This document shows, piece by piece, positions 40,438-49,273 of a stretch of 64,000 nt of DNA (positions within the stretch are counted from its first letter, which is position 1; the number at the start of each line of letters is the position of its first letter). Source of the DNA: Polymorphum gilvum SL003B-26A1 (GTDB lineage: Bacteria; Pseudomonadota; Alphaproteobacteria; Rhizobiales; Stappiaceae). Location of the stretch: the NCBI RefSeq assembly GCF_000192745.1, contig NC_015259.1, positions 2,247,001-2,311,000 of the forward strand, written 5' to 3'. The notes beneath the pieces are model-generated. The model was given only the letters and a program-made list of their open reading frames with translations. It ran no database searches and was not told the origin of the DNA. Both the position numbers and the translations under genes were made by a program.

Positions 40438-41540
40438 TCAGACTGCTCGTTGTCGCCCTAGGGCTCGTCTTCGCCTCGCGTGTTGTCGCGCTGGAAGTGA
40501 CCGATGTCGCCGGTCGGACCGTCACCCTTGACGGGCCGTCCGAAACCATTGTCCTCGGCGACGGCCGGGTCCTGACCGCCCTTGCGTTGCTCGACCGCGA
40601 CAATCCGGTGGCGCGCGTGAAATACATCCTGTCCGACCTCGGTCGCACGGATCCGGACATGCTCTCCCACCTGAAGGCCAGGTTCCCGGAGACGGCGGAC
40701 ATCCCGATGGTGGTCGGCACAGAGACGGGCGCTTCCGCCGAAGCCATCATCGCGCTCGGTCCGGATGTGGCGATCCTGTCGATGAGCGGGCACGGACCCA
40801 GCGTCGAGGACAAGGAGTTCGTCTCTCAGCTTGAGGCGGCCGGCATTCCCGTCGTGTTCATCGATTTCCGCATGGATCCGCTCAACAATACGACGGCGTC
40901 GATCCGCCTCATGGGCGAGGTGTTGGGACGCAGCGCGGAAGCGGACGAGTACATCCGCTTCTACGACGCGCGCAAGGCGCTTATCGAGGAGCGCGTCGCC
41001 GGCATGGACGCCAGGCGGCCGACGGTGTTCCTGCAGGCGCATGTCGGGCGCATGCCCTGCTGCGTCGGCATGGCGAGCGGCATGCTCGGACCCTTCGTCG
41101 GCGTGGCGGGCGGCGAGAACATATCCGCGCGCGTCGCGCCCGGGCCGGTTGGCCGGCATACGCTGGAGTTCCTGCTGACGGAAAATCCCGACGTCTGGAT
41201 CGGCACGGCATCAGGCTCGGTCGCCGAACTGGACGGCGGGATGCCGGTCATGGTGCTGGGTCTGGGCGTCGACGAGGCGCTGGCGCGCAAGGCGGCGAGG
41301 GCGGCCGTTCCCGCCGCGGGCATCGAGTCCCTCTCGGCGGTCACGACCGGCCGTGCCCATGCGATCTGGCACGGCTTCTACAATTCCCCGTTCAACATCT
41401 ATGCGCTCGAAAGCTTCGCCAAGTGGATCCATCCGGACCTGTTCGCCGATCTTGACCCCGAGGCGACGATGCAGGAGATCCACAGGCGGTTCTTTCCGCT
41501 GGAGTCGCCCGGCCTCTATGCCGTGAGTGTCGACGAATGA
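40434..41540 (+). CDS. periplasmic iron-chelate-binding protein (FecB/BtuF type)
   Basis: The 368-residue protein has a short signal peptide (LLVVALGLVFASRVVA) and two lobes of a type III binding fold joined by a long helix. It shows VTDVAGRTVTLDGPSETIVLGDGR, FIDFRMDPLNN and a C-terminal HGFYNSPFNIYALESFAKW. It should carry the chelate from the receptor to the inner-membrane permease. The CCVGMASG segment contains two adjacent cysteines, which is unusual. The stop overlaps the permease start. Confidence 0.87.
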   Translation: MIRLLVVALGLVFASRVVALEVTDVAGRTVTLDGPSETIVLGDGRVLTALALLDRDNPVARVKYILSDLGRTDPDMLSHLKARFPETADIPMVVGTETGASAEAIIALGPDVAILSMSGHGPSVEDKEFVSQLEAAGIPVVFIDFRMDPLNNTTASIRLMGEVLGRSAEADEYIRFYDARKALIEERVAGMDARRPTVFLQAHVGRMPCCVGMASGMLGPFVGVAGGENISARVAPGPVGRHTLEFLLTENPDVWIGTASGSVAELDGGMPVMVLGLGVDEALARKAARAAVPAAGIESLSAVTTGRAHAIWHGFYNSPFNIYALESFAKWIHPDLFADLDPEATMQEIHRRFFPLESPGLYAVSVDE

Positions 41541-42601
41541 TGGTTTCCGCGCCAGCCGACGGATTGTTTGCCGCCTATCGGAGTATCGCCCTGCGGCGGA
41601 CAGCGATCCTGGTCGGACTGGGGATGCTGACGGTTGCCGCCTTTCTGGCTGACCTTTCGGCGGGTCCGGCCGATCTCGGCCTGGGCGACATCCTGCTCAG
41701 CCTGATCCGGCCCGACAGCCTCGAACCGCGCATGCAGATCGTGATCTGGCAGGTCCGCATGCCGGATGCGCTCATCGCGCTGGCCGTGGGTGCCGCTCTG
41801 GGGCTCGCCGGAGTTGAGACCCAGACGACGCTCAACAATCCCCTCGCCAGCCCCTTCACCCTCGGCATATCCTCGGCGGCGACACTCGGGGCGTCGTTCT
41901 TCATCGTGCTGCAGCCCAATCCCGGTTTCATCGGATCTGCGTTCCTGCTGCCCGGCTTCGCCTTTTTCTTCGCGCTTGCGGCGGCCCTGACGATCCTGAG
42001 CCTTGCGAGCCTGCAGGGCGGATCAACGGGAACGGTCGTTCTCTACGGCATCGCGCTGGTGTTTCTCTGCGAAGCGCTGACGGCAGGCCTTCAATATGTG
42101 GCAAGCGACGATGCCATCCAGCAGATCGTGTTCTGGAGCATCGGCAACCTAACCCGGGCGGGCTGGCTTGAGGTCGCTGTCGTCTCGGCGGTGTTTCTCC
42201 TGATCCTGCCGATCAGCCTGCGTGATGTCTGGGTGCTGACGGTCCTGCGCGGCGGCGAGGACCAGGCGCGCAGTGCCGGCTTCGCGATCCGCACCATCCG
42301 CCTTCTGGTCATGCTGCGCGTTTCCGTGCTGGCCGCGGTGGCTGTATGTTTCGTCGGCACGATCGGATTCGTGGGGCTGGTCGGTCCGCATATCGCCCGC
42401 ATGCTGCTGGGCGAGGATCATCGCTTTCTGGTGCCAGGTGCGTGCCTGACTGGCGCGGCCGTGCTGTCGCTCGCCTCTTGCCTGTCGAAGTCGGTGATTC
42501 CCGGCGCGATCGTACCGGTCGGCATCATCACGGCCATCGTCGGCGTGCCGGTGTTCCTCGCGCTGATCGCCATCAGGCGCGGAGACGCGGGATGGCGGTG
42601 A
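41537..42601 (+). CDS. FecCD-family ABC transporter permease
   Basis: The 354-residue inner-membrane protein of the FecCD/BtuC family has about ten hydrophobic helices. It has the motifs RMPDALIALAVGAALGLAGVETQT, NPLASPFTLGISS and GFVGLVGPHIARMLLGEDHR (in part), which mark this family. It transports iron chelates, heme or cobalamin. The ATGATG start overlaps the preceding stop. The ATPase gene overlaps its last 10 bp. Confidence 0.92.
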   Translation: MMVSAPADGLFAAYRSIALRRTAILVGLGMLTVAAFLADLSAGPADLGLGDILLSLIRPDSLEPRMQIVIWQVRMPDALIALAVGAALGLAGVETQTTLNNPLASPFTLGISSAATLGASFFIVLQPNPGFIGSAFLLPGFAFFFALAAALTILSLASLQGGSTGTVVLYGIALVFLCEALTAGLQYVASDDAIQQIVFWSIGNLTRAGWLEVAVVSAVFLLILPISLRDVWVLTVLRGGEDQARSAGFAIRTIRLLVMLRVSVLAAVAVCFVGTIGFVGLVGPHIARMLLGEDHRFLVPGACLTGAAVLSLASCLSKSVIPGAIVPVGIITAIVGVPVFLALIAIRRGDAGWR

Positions 42602-43371
42602 TTTCGCTCACGGACGTTTCGGTGCGGATCGGCAGCCGCCAGATCCTTCACGGCGTGACGGTCCCTGATCTCGTGCCTGGACAGGTCGTCGGCCTGATCG
42701 GTCCGAACGCGTCCGGCAAGTCGACCCTCTTGCGCACGATCGCCATCGGCAGCGACTTCGGCGGTACGATCACCTGCGACGGCAGGGATGTCCGGGCCAT
42801 GAAGGCGAGGGACCGCAGCGGGGTGATCGCGCTGATGCCGCAGTCGCCGCCGCAGGGCTCGGCCTTGTCGCCGTTCGAACTCATGCGCAGCTATGCGAGG
42901 GCCATGGACCTGCCCCTGTCGGATGTCGAGCTCGACCGGCGCATGGCCGACCTGCTGCGCGATCTCGGGCTGCTGGCGGAGGCGCATCGCCCGCTGCAGG
43001 AACTGTCCGGCGGCAAGCGCCAGCTTGTCGGCTTGTGCCTGGCACTGATGCGCGAACCGCAGCTGCTGTTGCTGGACGAGCCGACCAGCGCACTGGACCT
43101 GCGTTGGCAGCTGGCGGCGGTACGGCTGAGCCGCTCCTATGTCGAGGCCGCGCAGGCGATCGCGATCATCGCCGTCCACGACATTAACCTGGCGCTGCGC
43201 TTCTGCGACCTTCTGATCGTGCTGCGCGACGGCCGCGTGGCGGCCTGCGGCACGCCGGCCGAGGTCGTGACACCGGATCTGATCGCATACGTGTACGGCG
43301 TGTCGGCACGCATGGAACGCTGCAGCGCCGGCTATCCGATCCTGATTTCCGACGAGCCGATCCCGGCCTGA
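42592..43371 (+). CDS. FecE-type ABC transporter ATP-binding protein
   Basis: The 259-residue ATPase carries Walker A GPNASGKSTLLR, the signature LSGGKRQLVGLCLAL, Walker B LLLLDEPTSALDL and the H-loop IAVHDINLALRF. It powers the FecCD-type permease. A conserved MPQSPPQGSALSPFELM region replaces the usual Q-loop. The ATG overlaps the permease by 10 bp. Confidence 0.93.
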   Translation: MAVISLTDVSVRIGSRQILHGVTVPDLVPGQVVGLIGPNASGKSTLLRTIAIGSDFGGTITCDGRDVRAMKARDRSGVIALMPQSPPQGSALSPFELMRSYARAMDLPLSDVELDRRMADLLRDLGLLAEAHRPLQELSGGKRQLVGLCLALMREPQLLLLDEPTSALDLRWQLAAVRLSRSYVEAAQAIAIIAVHDINLALRFCDLLIVLRDGRVAACGTPAEVVTPDLIAYVYGVSARMERCSAGYPILISDEPIPA

Positions 43372-43393
43372 AGGCCAACAAAGGAGCTTCCGC

Positions 43394-43822
43394 ATGATCC
43401 GTTCGCTTCGAATCCTGGCCGTTGCGGTCCTGCTGTGCGCGCCGGCCTTCGCGACCGCGGCGGGGCAGGAGGGCGGAGGGCTGGTCCTGGAACTGAACAA
43501 GGCCGAGACCGTCGGCGGCGCGTGCCGGGTCACGCTGCTGGTGCGCAACGACATGAGCGAGCCGCTCACGGCCCTTGCCGTCGATCTCGTCGTGTTCGAC
43601 AAGGACGAGGGCGTGTCCGGCTATGCCGGGGTCGACCTCGGCGCGCTGCCCGCCGGAAAGACCCGCGTCCAGCAGTACGATGTCGCGAAATCGCCGTGCG
43701 AAGAGGTATCCCGGCTTCTGGTCAACGACGTGCGCACCTGCGACGGTGTCGCCGTCGCGCCCGGCTCCTGCCTCGGCAGGCTGCGGCTAAAATCCCGACT
43801 GCCCATCGACCTGATCCTGTAG
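43394..43822 (+). CDS. small exported protein of unknown function
   Basis: The 142-residue protein has a signal peptide (LRILAVAVLLCAPAFATAA). A beta-rich mature domain follows, with GACRVTLLVRNDMSEPLTALAVDLVVFD and a Cys pair region (KSPCEEVSRLL; RTCDGVAVAPGSCLG). Four mature cysteines could form two disulfides. I recognise no proven family function. It lies between the chelate ABC transporter and exbB and is probably part of the uptake system, perhaps periplasmic. AAGGAG precedes the ATG. Confidence 0.7.
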   Translation: MIRSLRILAVAVLLCAPAFATAAGQEGGGLVLELNKAETVGGACRVTLLVRNDMSEPLTALAVDLVVFDKDEGVSGYAGVDLGALPAGKTRVQQYDVAKSPCEEVSRLLVNDVRTCDGVAVAPGSCLGRLRLKSRLPIDLIL

Positions 43823-43841
43823 CCAATCAAGAGAGTTTTCC

Positions 43842-44561
43842 ATGCTGTCCGATCTAGGCGCGCATGTGCCGTCCTTCGCCCGCCCCCTGGCCGATCTGGT
43901 CGAGTCCGGCGGGCCGGTGGTGCTCATCCTGCTGGTGATGTCGGTTGTGGCCGTCGGTCTCGTCATCGCGAAGCTGCTGCAGTTCTCCCTTGCTGGTGTC
44001 GGCCGGTACGCGGACGCGCGCAAGGCGCTCGGCCTGGTCCTCGACGGACGCGAGCAGGAGGCGGTCAAGTTGGTGCGGGCGGGCCGGTCGGTCCAGAACG
44101 GGATCCTGCTCAAGCTCATCCACGGCCGCGCCCAGCAGGGCACCAGGAGCGAGCTGCTGCGCGAGGACATCGAGCGCGTCTGTCTCGGCCAACTGGCGGC
44201 CCTGCGCGCCTATCTGCGGCCGCTGGACATGATTTCCCAGACCGCGCCGCTGATCGGCCTGCTCGGAACGGTGCTCGGCATGATCGAGGCGTTCAGGGCC
44301 ATGCAGGGCGCCGGCGCCGCAGTGGACCCCTCGGTGCTGGCCGGCGGCATCTGGGTCGCGCTGCTGACCACCGCCGTCGGACTGTCGATCGCCATCCCGG
44401 TGTCCGCCGTGGTCGGCTGGTTCGACGGCATCATCGAACGCGAGCAGAACGAAATGGAGGCGCTAGTGACGGCGTTCTTCACCGGGGCGGCGGCCGAACG
44501 GCCGGCCGGCAAGGTCGTCGCCATGGAGCCGCAGGCCCTGGGACCCCGCCATGCGCTCTAG
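43842..44561 (+). CDS. exbB: MotA/TolQ/ExbB proton-channel protein
   Basis: The 239-residue membrane protein has a first helix at about 20-45 (PVVLILLVMSVVAVGLVIAK). Two further helices in the second half belong to the conserved domain (RPLDMISQTAPLIGLLGTVLGMIEAF; ALLTTAVGLSIAIPVSAVVGW). It forms the stator of the proton-driven motor that energises TonB. The gene overlaps exbD by 11 bp. Confidence 0.91.
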   Translation: MLSDLGAHVPSFARPLADLVESGGPVVLILLVMSVVAVGLVIAKLLQFSLAGVGRYADARKALGLVLDGREQEAVKLVRAGRSVQNGILLKLIHGRAQQGTRSELLREDIERVCLGQLAALRAYLRPLDMISQTAPLIGLLGTVLGMIEAFRAMQGAGAAVDPSVLAGGIWVALLTTAVGLSIAIPVSAVVGWFDGIIEREQNEMEALVTAFFTGAAAERPAGKVVAMEPQALGPRHAL

Positions 44562-44934
44562 GCTAAGGGCGCGGCGCAAGGCCGTCGGCCTGACGTCGCT
44601 GATCGACGTGATCTTCCTGCTGCTGCTGTTCTTCATGCTGGCCTCGTCCTTCACGAAATACCAGCTGGTGCCGGTTGCCGGCGGCGCCTCGGGGGGCGGC
44701 GCCAAGATCCGCCCGGCGCTGCTGCGGATCCATGCCGCCGACAGCATGGATCTGAACGGCTTGCCGCTGGCGAAGGACGAGATGGCGGAACGCCTGCGCA
44801 GTCTCGGAGAGGACGAGGCGAGGACCGTGGCGGTCTGGTCGGGGCCCGCGGCAAGCGTGCAGGACGTCATCGACGTCATCGTCGAGGCGCGGGCCGTGGG
44901 CCTTGATACGGTCCTGCTCACCGACAGGAACTGA
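44551..44934 (+). CDS. exbD: ExbD/TolR-family protein, first copy
   Basis: The 127-residue protein has one N-terminal helix with the functional aspartate in TSLIDVIFLLLLFFMLASSF and a periplasmic domain. It works with ExbB to use proton flow. A second, distinct ExbD follows immediately, a two-ExbD layout seen in some alphaproteobacterial TonB loci. The ATG lies inside exbB. Confidence 0.88.
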   Translation: MRSRLRARRKAVGLTSLIDVIFLLLLFFMLASSFTKYQLVPVAGGASGGGAKIRPALLRIHAADSMDLNGLPLAKDEMAERLRSLGEDEARTVAVWSGPAASVQDVIDVIVEARAVGLDTVLLTDRN

Positions 44935-44954
44935 ACGCGGACGGAAGAAGCGAC

Positions 44955-45353
44955 ATGCGACTGAAGGTTCCCAGCCGCCGGGCGGTGCCGGACAACACGA
45001 TCCCGCTGATCAACATCGTGTTCCTGATGCTGATCTTCTTCCTGTTTGCCGGCTCCGTCGCGCGCGACGACGCCCGCAGGATCGAGCCACCGGCCAACAT
45101 CAGCGAGGACGAGAACGTCCGCTCGACCGGCGCCCTCGTGATCGACAGCGAGGGACGCCTGTTTCTCGGCGACGCGGAGGTCACCCTTGAAGACTATCTT
45201 GCGACGCAGGCGGCTGCCGAGACCGGCGCAGGGAGCCTGCGCATCGCCGCGGACGGTGGCCTGCCGGCAGACCGGCTGGAAGAGGTGTTGGCACAGCTTG
45301 CCGGGAGCGGAGCGAAAGAGGTGGTCCTGATCACGAGAAAGGTCCAGAAGTGA
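44955..45353 (+). CDS. ExbD/TolR-family protein, second copy
   Basis: The 132-residue protein has one helix in which the usual aspartate position reads Asn (NTIPLINIVFLMLIFFLFAG). The first ExbD has Asp there. This suggests a mixed ExbD pair in which only one copy carries the proton-path acid. The rest is a periplasmic domain. The stop overlaps the tonB GTG start. Confidence 0.87.
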   Translation: MRLKVPSRRAVPDNTIPLINIVFLMLIFFLFAGSVARDDARRIEPPANISEDENVRSTGALVIDSEGRLFLGDAEVTLEDYLATQAAAETGAGSLRIAADGGLPADRLEEVLAQLAGSGAKEVVLITRKVQK

Positions 45354-46291
45354 ACCTGTCGCGCCTCCTCGCGTTCGGTCTGGTGCTGTCGGCCGGCCTG
45401 CATGCCGCCGGGTCGGCCGTGATGAATGCGCGCGACGACGGCGCGCAGGTCGAAGCCTCGCTCGGCGGCGCGGTCTCCGTCGTCGGCTCGCTGCACGATC
45501 TGGTCGTCGGCACGGATGCCGAGGCCGTCGAACCCGACGCCGAACCGCTCCAGCCGGTGAACGAGGCGGTCGTCGCACCGCTGCGGCCGGTGGAAACGGT
45601 CAGGCCGATGCAAGGGGCGGCGGCCGTCACACCGGTTCAGGTGACGCCAGTGCAGGCGGGGGTGACGGATACGGTCACGGTGGAGACGGCGGTCGAGCCG
45701 ACGCAGGCGACGCCCCTCGAGGCGTCTCTGGAGCCGCCCGCAACCGCGACGGTGGTGGACCAGGTCCCCATGCAGGCCATGGAACCGGTCCGGCCACCGG
45801 AAGCGCAGGCGGTGCCGCCGGCTCCAACGCAGAAGCCCGTCGTCGCGAAGACGCCGCCGGCGCGGGAAAAGCCCAGGACGGCGCCGAAACCGCGCGGCGC
45901 GGAAACGGCCGCGCGCCGGGGTGGCGAACGCGTGACCTCGGCGGACGGGGGCTCGAACGCGATCGGGCGTGCGGACGCCTCGGTCGGCGATCAGGGACTG
46001 GCGGCGACGTCGAACTACAAGGGCAAGGTCCTGTCCAGGCTGCGACGGGCAAAGCAGTATCCGCGCGAAGCCAGCCGCGCCGGCATCTCCGGCGTCGTTG
46101 TCCTGCGCTTCACCGTGGCGCGGGACGGCAGCGTCAGCGGCGTCGCGATCGCGAAGTCCTCTGGCCATCCGGTTTTCGACCAGGCGACGCTCGAGCTCAT
46201 GCGCCGGGCGTCCCCCATGCCGGCGTTTCCGCCGGAGATCCGTTCCGCGACGCTCAGCTTCAGCGTGCCGGTGCAATATTCCAGCCGCTGA
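45350..46291 (+). CDS. tonB: energy transducer TonB
   Basis: The 313-residue protein has a single N-terminal helix (LLAFGLVLSAGLHAAGS) and a long Pro-, Val- and Thr-rich periplasmic spacer (about 50-220). The C-terminal TonB domain includes LRRAKQYPREASRAGISGVV and VFDQATLELMRRASPMPAFP. It transmits energy to the outer-membrane receptor. The GTG start overlaps the exbD stop (GTGA). It closes the uptake operon, with 162 bp before the next gene. Confidence 0.9.
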   Translation: MNLSRLLAFGLVLSAGLHAAGSAVMNARDDGAQVEASLGGAVSVVGSLHDLVVGTDAEAVEPDAEPLQPVNEAVVAPLRPVETVRPMQGAAAVTPVQVTPVQAGVTDTVTVETAVEPTQATPLEASLEPPATATVVDQVPMQAMEPVRPPEAQAVPPAPTQKPVVAKTPPAREKPRTAPKPRGAETAARRGGERVTSADGGSNAIGRADASVGDQGLAATSNYKGKVLSRLRRAKQYPREASRAGISGVVVLRFTVARDGSVSGVAIAKSSGHPVFDQATLELMRRASPMPAFPPEIRSATLSFSVPVQYSSR

Positions 46292-46453
46292 GGCCGGAAG
46301 GGTCGGCCACGGGTCGTCCGCGAGACGGCATGCGGCGACCGAATCGACTAGGCTGTGGCGGCACCCCTTCGGAGCGGCGGGAGCCCTCCCGCCTGCACGC
46401 TTGCGGTCCGGTTCCCGGGAGCGGGACTGAGCGGCGCGGAAACGGTTCAGGAC

Positions 46454-46993
46454 ATGACCCTCAAGCTCGACAAGGCGACCGGCATCTTCATGGCTCTCGC
46501 GGCAGGGTCGGGTCTTGCCTGCTACGCTCTGGAGGGTGGCGACGCCGCCTGGCAGGCGACGATCGAAGCCGCGAGCCTGCTGGTCATGGTCCTGCCGCAG
46601 ATCGCTGCCGGCCTGCTGATCGGCGGGTTTGCACAGGCCTTGATCAGCAAGGATACGGCCGCGGAGTATCTGGGAGCGGAGTCGGGCCTGCGCGGTCTCC
46701 TCGTCGCCACCGTCGCCGGCATCGTCACGCCCGGGGGACCGTTCACCTCGTTTCCGCTCGTCTATGCGCTGTGGACCTCCGGCGCCGACGTCGGCGCGCT
46801 GGTCGCCTATCTGGTGTCCTGGGCCCTGATCGGCCTGCACCGCATCGTCGTCTGGGAACTGCCGTTCATGGGGCCAGAATTCGCACTGTTGCGGTTCGTG
46901 GTCTGCCTGCCGCTGCCGCTTCTGGCCGGCATTTTCGCCCGTCTTATCGTCGAGCATACGAGTCTGAAACTCAAGGGCGGGAGCTCCGAATGA
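46454..46993 (+). CDS. half-length permease with GGP motif, first of a pair
   Basis: The 179-residue membrane protein has about four to five hydrophobic helices and the motif TPGGPFTSFPLVYALW. It resembles one half of the YraQ/ArsP-type permease family (PF03773), in which each half carries one conserved glycine/proline loop. The second half is encoded by the next gene, whose start overlaps this stop (ATGA), so the two probably form one heterodimeric transporter. The substrate is unknown. It lies just after the TonB operon, so a link with iron-chelate handling is possible. Confidence 0.65.
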   Translation: MTLKLDKATGIFMALAAGSGLACYALEGGDAAWQATIEAASLLVMVLPQIAAGLLIGGFAQALISKDTAAEYLGAESGLRGLLVATVAGIVTPGGPFTSFPLVYALWTSGADVGALVAYLVSWALIGLHRIVVWELPFMGPEFALLRFVVCLPLPLLAGIFARLIVEHTSLKLKGGSSE

Positions 46994-47523
46994 CCGTCGC
47001 CATCGTCGCCCTGCTGTGGGGCATCGTCGTCGTCCTGGGCGGCGCCGCCGTACGCAAAGGCGGTGTGCCGGCCCTGCGAGGGGCAGGCGACTTCGCCCTC
47101 AAGACCGGCCTGTCGATCGTGCCGCGGCTGGTCTTCGCGCTGCTGGCGGCGTCGTTCCTATCGAAGCTCATCCCGGCCGAGTGGATCGTCTCGGCGATTG
47201 GTCGCGACAGCGGCACGACCGGCATCCTGATTGCCTCGGTTGCCGGCGGCCTGTTGCCCGGCGGGCCGATGTCGTCCTTCCCGATCGCCGTGTTCCTGTG
47301 GCAGTTCGGCGCCGGCGTGCCGCAGATGGTCGCGCTCCTGGTCGGCTGGTCGGTGTTCGCCTTCCATCGCGTGATCGCCTACGAACTGCCGCTGCTCGGC
47401 TGGCGTTTCGCGGCGATCCGCCTGCTGTCGACGTTCATGATGCCGCCGCTGGCCGGACTGATCGCCGCCGGCCTGCTCGCCTGGCTCGGAGAGGGTGCCG
47501 CGCCGCTTCCCCCGGCGCAGTGA
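46990..47523 (+). CDS. half-length permease with GGP motif, second of a pair
   Basis: The 177-residue membrane protein has about four to five helices and the matching motif LPGGPMSSFPIAVFLWQFG, followed by VALLVGWSVFAFHRVIAYELP. It mirrors the first protein (SWALIGLHRIVVWELP), so the pair arose by duplication of one domain. The canonical family has a metal-binding-like Cys motif at this loop, and here it is GGP. It ends 7 bp from the convergent ABC ATPase gene. Confidence 0.65.
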   Translation: MTVAIVALLWGIVVVLGGAAVRKGGVPALRGAGDFALKTGLSIVPRLVFALLAASFLSKLIPAEWIVSAIGRDSGTTGILIASVAGGLLPGGPMSSFPIAVFLWQFGAGVPQMVALLVGWSVFAFHRVIAYELPLLGWRFAAIRLLSTFMMPPLAGLIAAGLLAWLGEGAAPLPPAQ

Positions 47524-47530
47524 ATGCGGA

Positions 47531-49273
47531 TCAGGCCGCTTCCGTCCGTACGAAATGGCCCGGGACGATTTCTTGGAGCGGCAGTTCGGGAACCGTTTCG
47601 CCGCGAGGGCGGACGATCACCGGCGCGGACAGGGCGACAGGCGAGCGGTCCTGCCGCCTGCGTTCGGGATCGGGCGTCGGAACGGCGGCCAGAAGCCGCT
47701 TGGTGTAGCTGTGGCGCGGATTGGCGAGGATTTCGGCGCTCGGTCCCATTTCCACGATCCGGCCGCCGTACATCACTGCGATCCTGTGGCTGAGGCGCTC
47801 GACCACAGCCATGTCATGTGAAATGAAAAGAAAGGCCAGTCCTTCCTGCTCCTGCAGGTCGAGCATCAGGTCGGTGACCTGCCGGGCGATCGAGACGTCG
47901 AGAGCCGAGACCGCCTCGTCCGCGACGATGAGTTTCGGCTTCACCGAGAGTGCGCGGGCTATGCACAGGCGCTGACGCTGGCCGCCGGAGAACTGGTGCG
48001 GATAGCGGTGGATGGCATCCGCCTCAAGGCCAACCTTTTCGATCAGCGAGACCGCGAGGTCGCGTTGATCGCGGGCCGTCACCAGGCCATGGATGCGCGC
48101 CGGTTCGGTAACCAGCTCGTGGACCGGCAGGCGCGGGTTGAGGCTGGCGAAGGGATCCTGGAAGATCATCTGGGCATGGCGGCGGGCAGGGCGCAGCCGG
48201 TCCGCGGACAGGCCGGTCAGCGTCTGTCCGGCGAGTCGCACCGTGCCTGCGGCCGGTTCGATCAGGCGCAGGACGGAGCGGGCGAGGGTCGACTTGCCGC
48301 AGCCGGATTCTCCGACCAGGCCGAGGGTTTCGCCCTCGGCAAGCGAAAAGGAGACGTTGCTGACCGCGTGGATCTCCGCCTGCACTCTCTTCAGCAGTCC
48401 GGAGCGGAGCGGGAACCGCGTCGACAGGTCCTTCACCTCGAGCACGCATCCGGATCCGGCCGGCTTGGCGCAGGTTCCCGAGCCGAGCTTCGGCGTCGCC
48501 GCCATCAGCTGCCTTGAATATGCGGCCTTCGGGGCGGCGAAGAGGGCGTGCACGGGCGCTTCCTCGACCTTGACGCCGTTGCGCAGCACAGCCACGCGAT
48601 CGGCGATTTCGGCGACGACGCCCATATCATGTGTAATGAAAAGGATAGCCATGCCGATCTCCTCCTGCAGGCTGCGGATGAGATCGAGGATTTCGGCCTG
48701 CGTCGTGACGTCGAGCGCGGTCGACGGCTCGTCCGCGATCAGGAGACGCGGACGGCAGGCTAGCGCCATCGCGATCATGACGCGCTGGCGCAGTCCGCCC
48801 GACAACTCGTGCGGATACTGGGCGAGCCGGCGCGCAGGCTCCGGGATGCGGACCTGGTCGAGGGCGTCGCGGGCGGCGGCGAGCGCCTGACGCGCGCCCA
48901 TGCCCCGATGGCGGATGAACACCTCGCCGACCTGGTCGCCGATGGTCAGCACCGGATTGAGCGATGTCATGGGTTCCTGGAACACCATGGAGATGTGGTT
49001 GCCGCGCACCGTGGTCAGATCCGCGTCAGACAGGGCGGTCAGGTCGATCTCGGCGTCGCCGTCGCGCAGCAGGATGCGGCCGGACGCGATCCGGCCGCCT
49101 TCGCGTTCGATCAGGCGCAGGATCGACAGTGCGGTGGCGGATTTGCCCGACCCCGACTCGCCGACCAGCGCCAGGGTCTCGCGCGGCGCGATGGCGAAGG
49201 ACAGGCCCTTCACCGCGTCATGGCTGCCGAAGCGGACACACAGGTCCTCGACGCTGATCACCGGATGCGTCAT
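47531..49273 (-). CDS. dipeptide/oligopeptide-type ABC transporter, fused double ATP-binding protein
   Basis: The 580-residue protein has two complete ATPase units, like a DppD-DppF fusion. Unit one (about 1-260) has GESGSGKSATAL, LSGGLRQRVMIAMAL and LLIADEPSTALD. Unit two (about 285-560) has GESGCGKSTLARS, FSGGQRQRLCIARAL and LIVADEAVSALD. The second Walker B reads DEA, not DEP. It energises the permeases encoded at the other end of the operon. The ATG overlaps the phosphoesterase stop. No separate second ATPase is needed. Confidence 0.91.
   Translation of the reverse strand: MTHPVISVEDLCVRFGSHDAVKGLSFAIAPRETLALVGESGSGKSATALSILRLIEREGGRIASGRILLRDGDAEIDLTALSDADLTTVRGNHISMVFQEPMTSLNPVLTIGDQVGEVFIRHRGMGARQALAAARDALDQVRIPEPARRLAQYPHELSGGLRQRVMIAMALACRPRLLIADEPSTALDVTTQAEILDLIRSLQEEIGMAILFITHDMGVVAEIADRVAVLRNGVKVEEAPVHALFAAPKAAYSRQLMAATPKLGSGTCAKPAGSGCVLEVKDLSTRFPLRSGLLKRVQAEIHAVSNVSFSLAEGETLGLVGESGCGKSTLARSVLRLIEPAAGTVRLAGQTLTGLSADRLRPARRHAQMIFQDPFASLNPRLPVHELVTEPARIHGLVTARDQRDLAVSLIEKVGLEADAIHRYPHQFSGGQRQRLCIARALSVKPKLIVADEAVSALDVSIARQVTDLMLDLQEQEGLAFLFISHDMAVVERLSHRIAVMYGGRIVEMGPSAEILANPRHSYTKRLLAAVPTPDPERRRQDRSPVALSAPVIVRPRGETVPELPLQEIVPGHFVRTEAA

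Noticed and set aside
46330-47523. One long frame across both half-permeases, suggesting a single protein
   Set aside because: Its first part is the wrong frame of the first half-permease. The two membrane proteins lie in different frames joined by an ATGA overlap, so they are separate genes.
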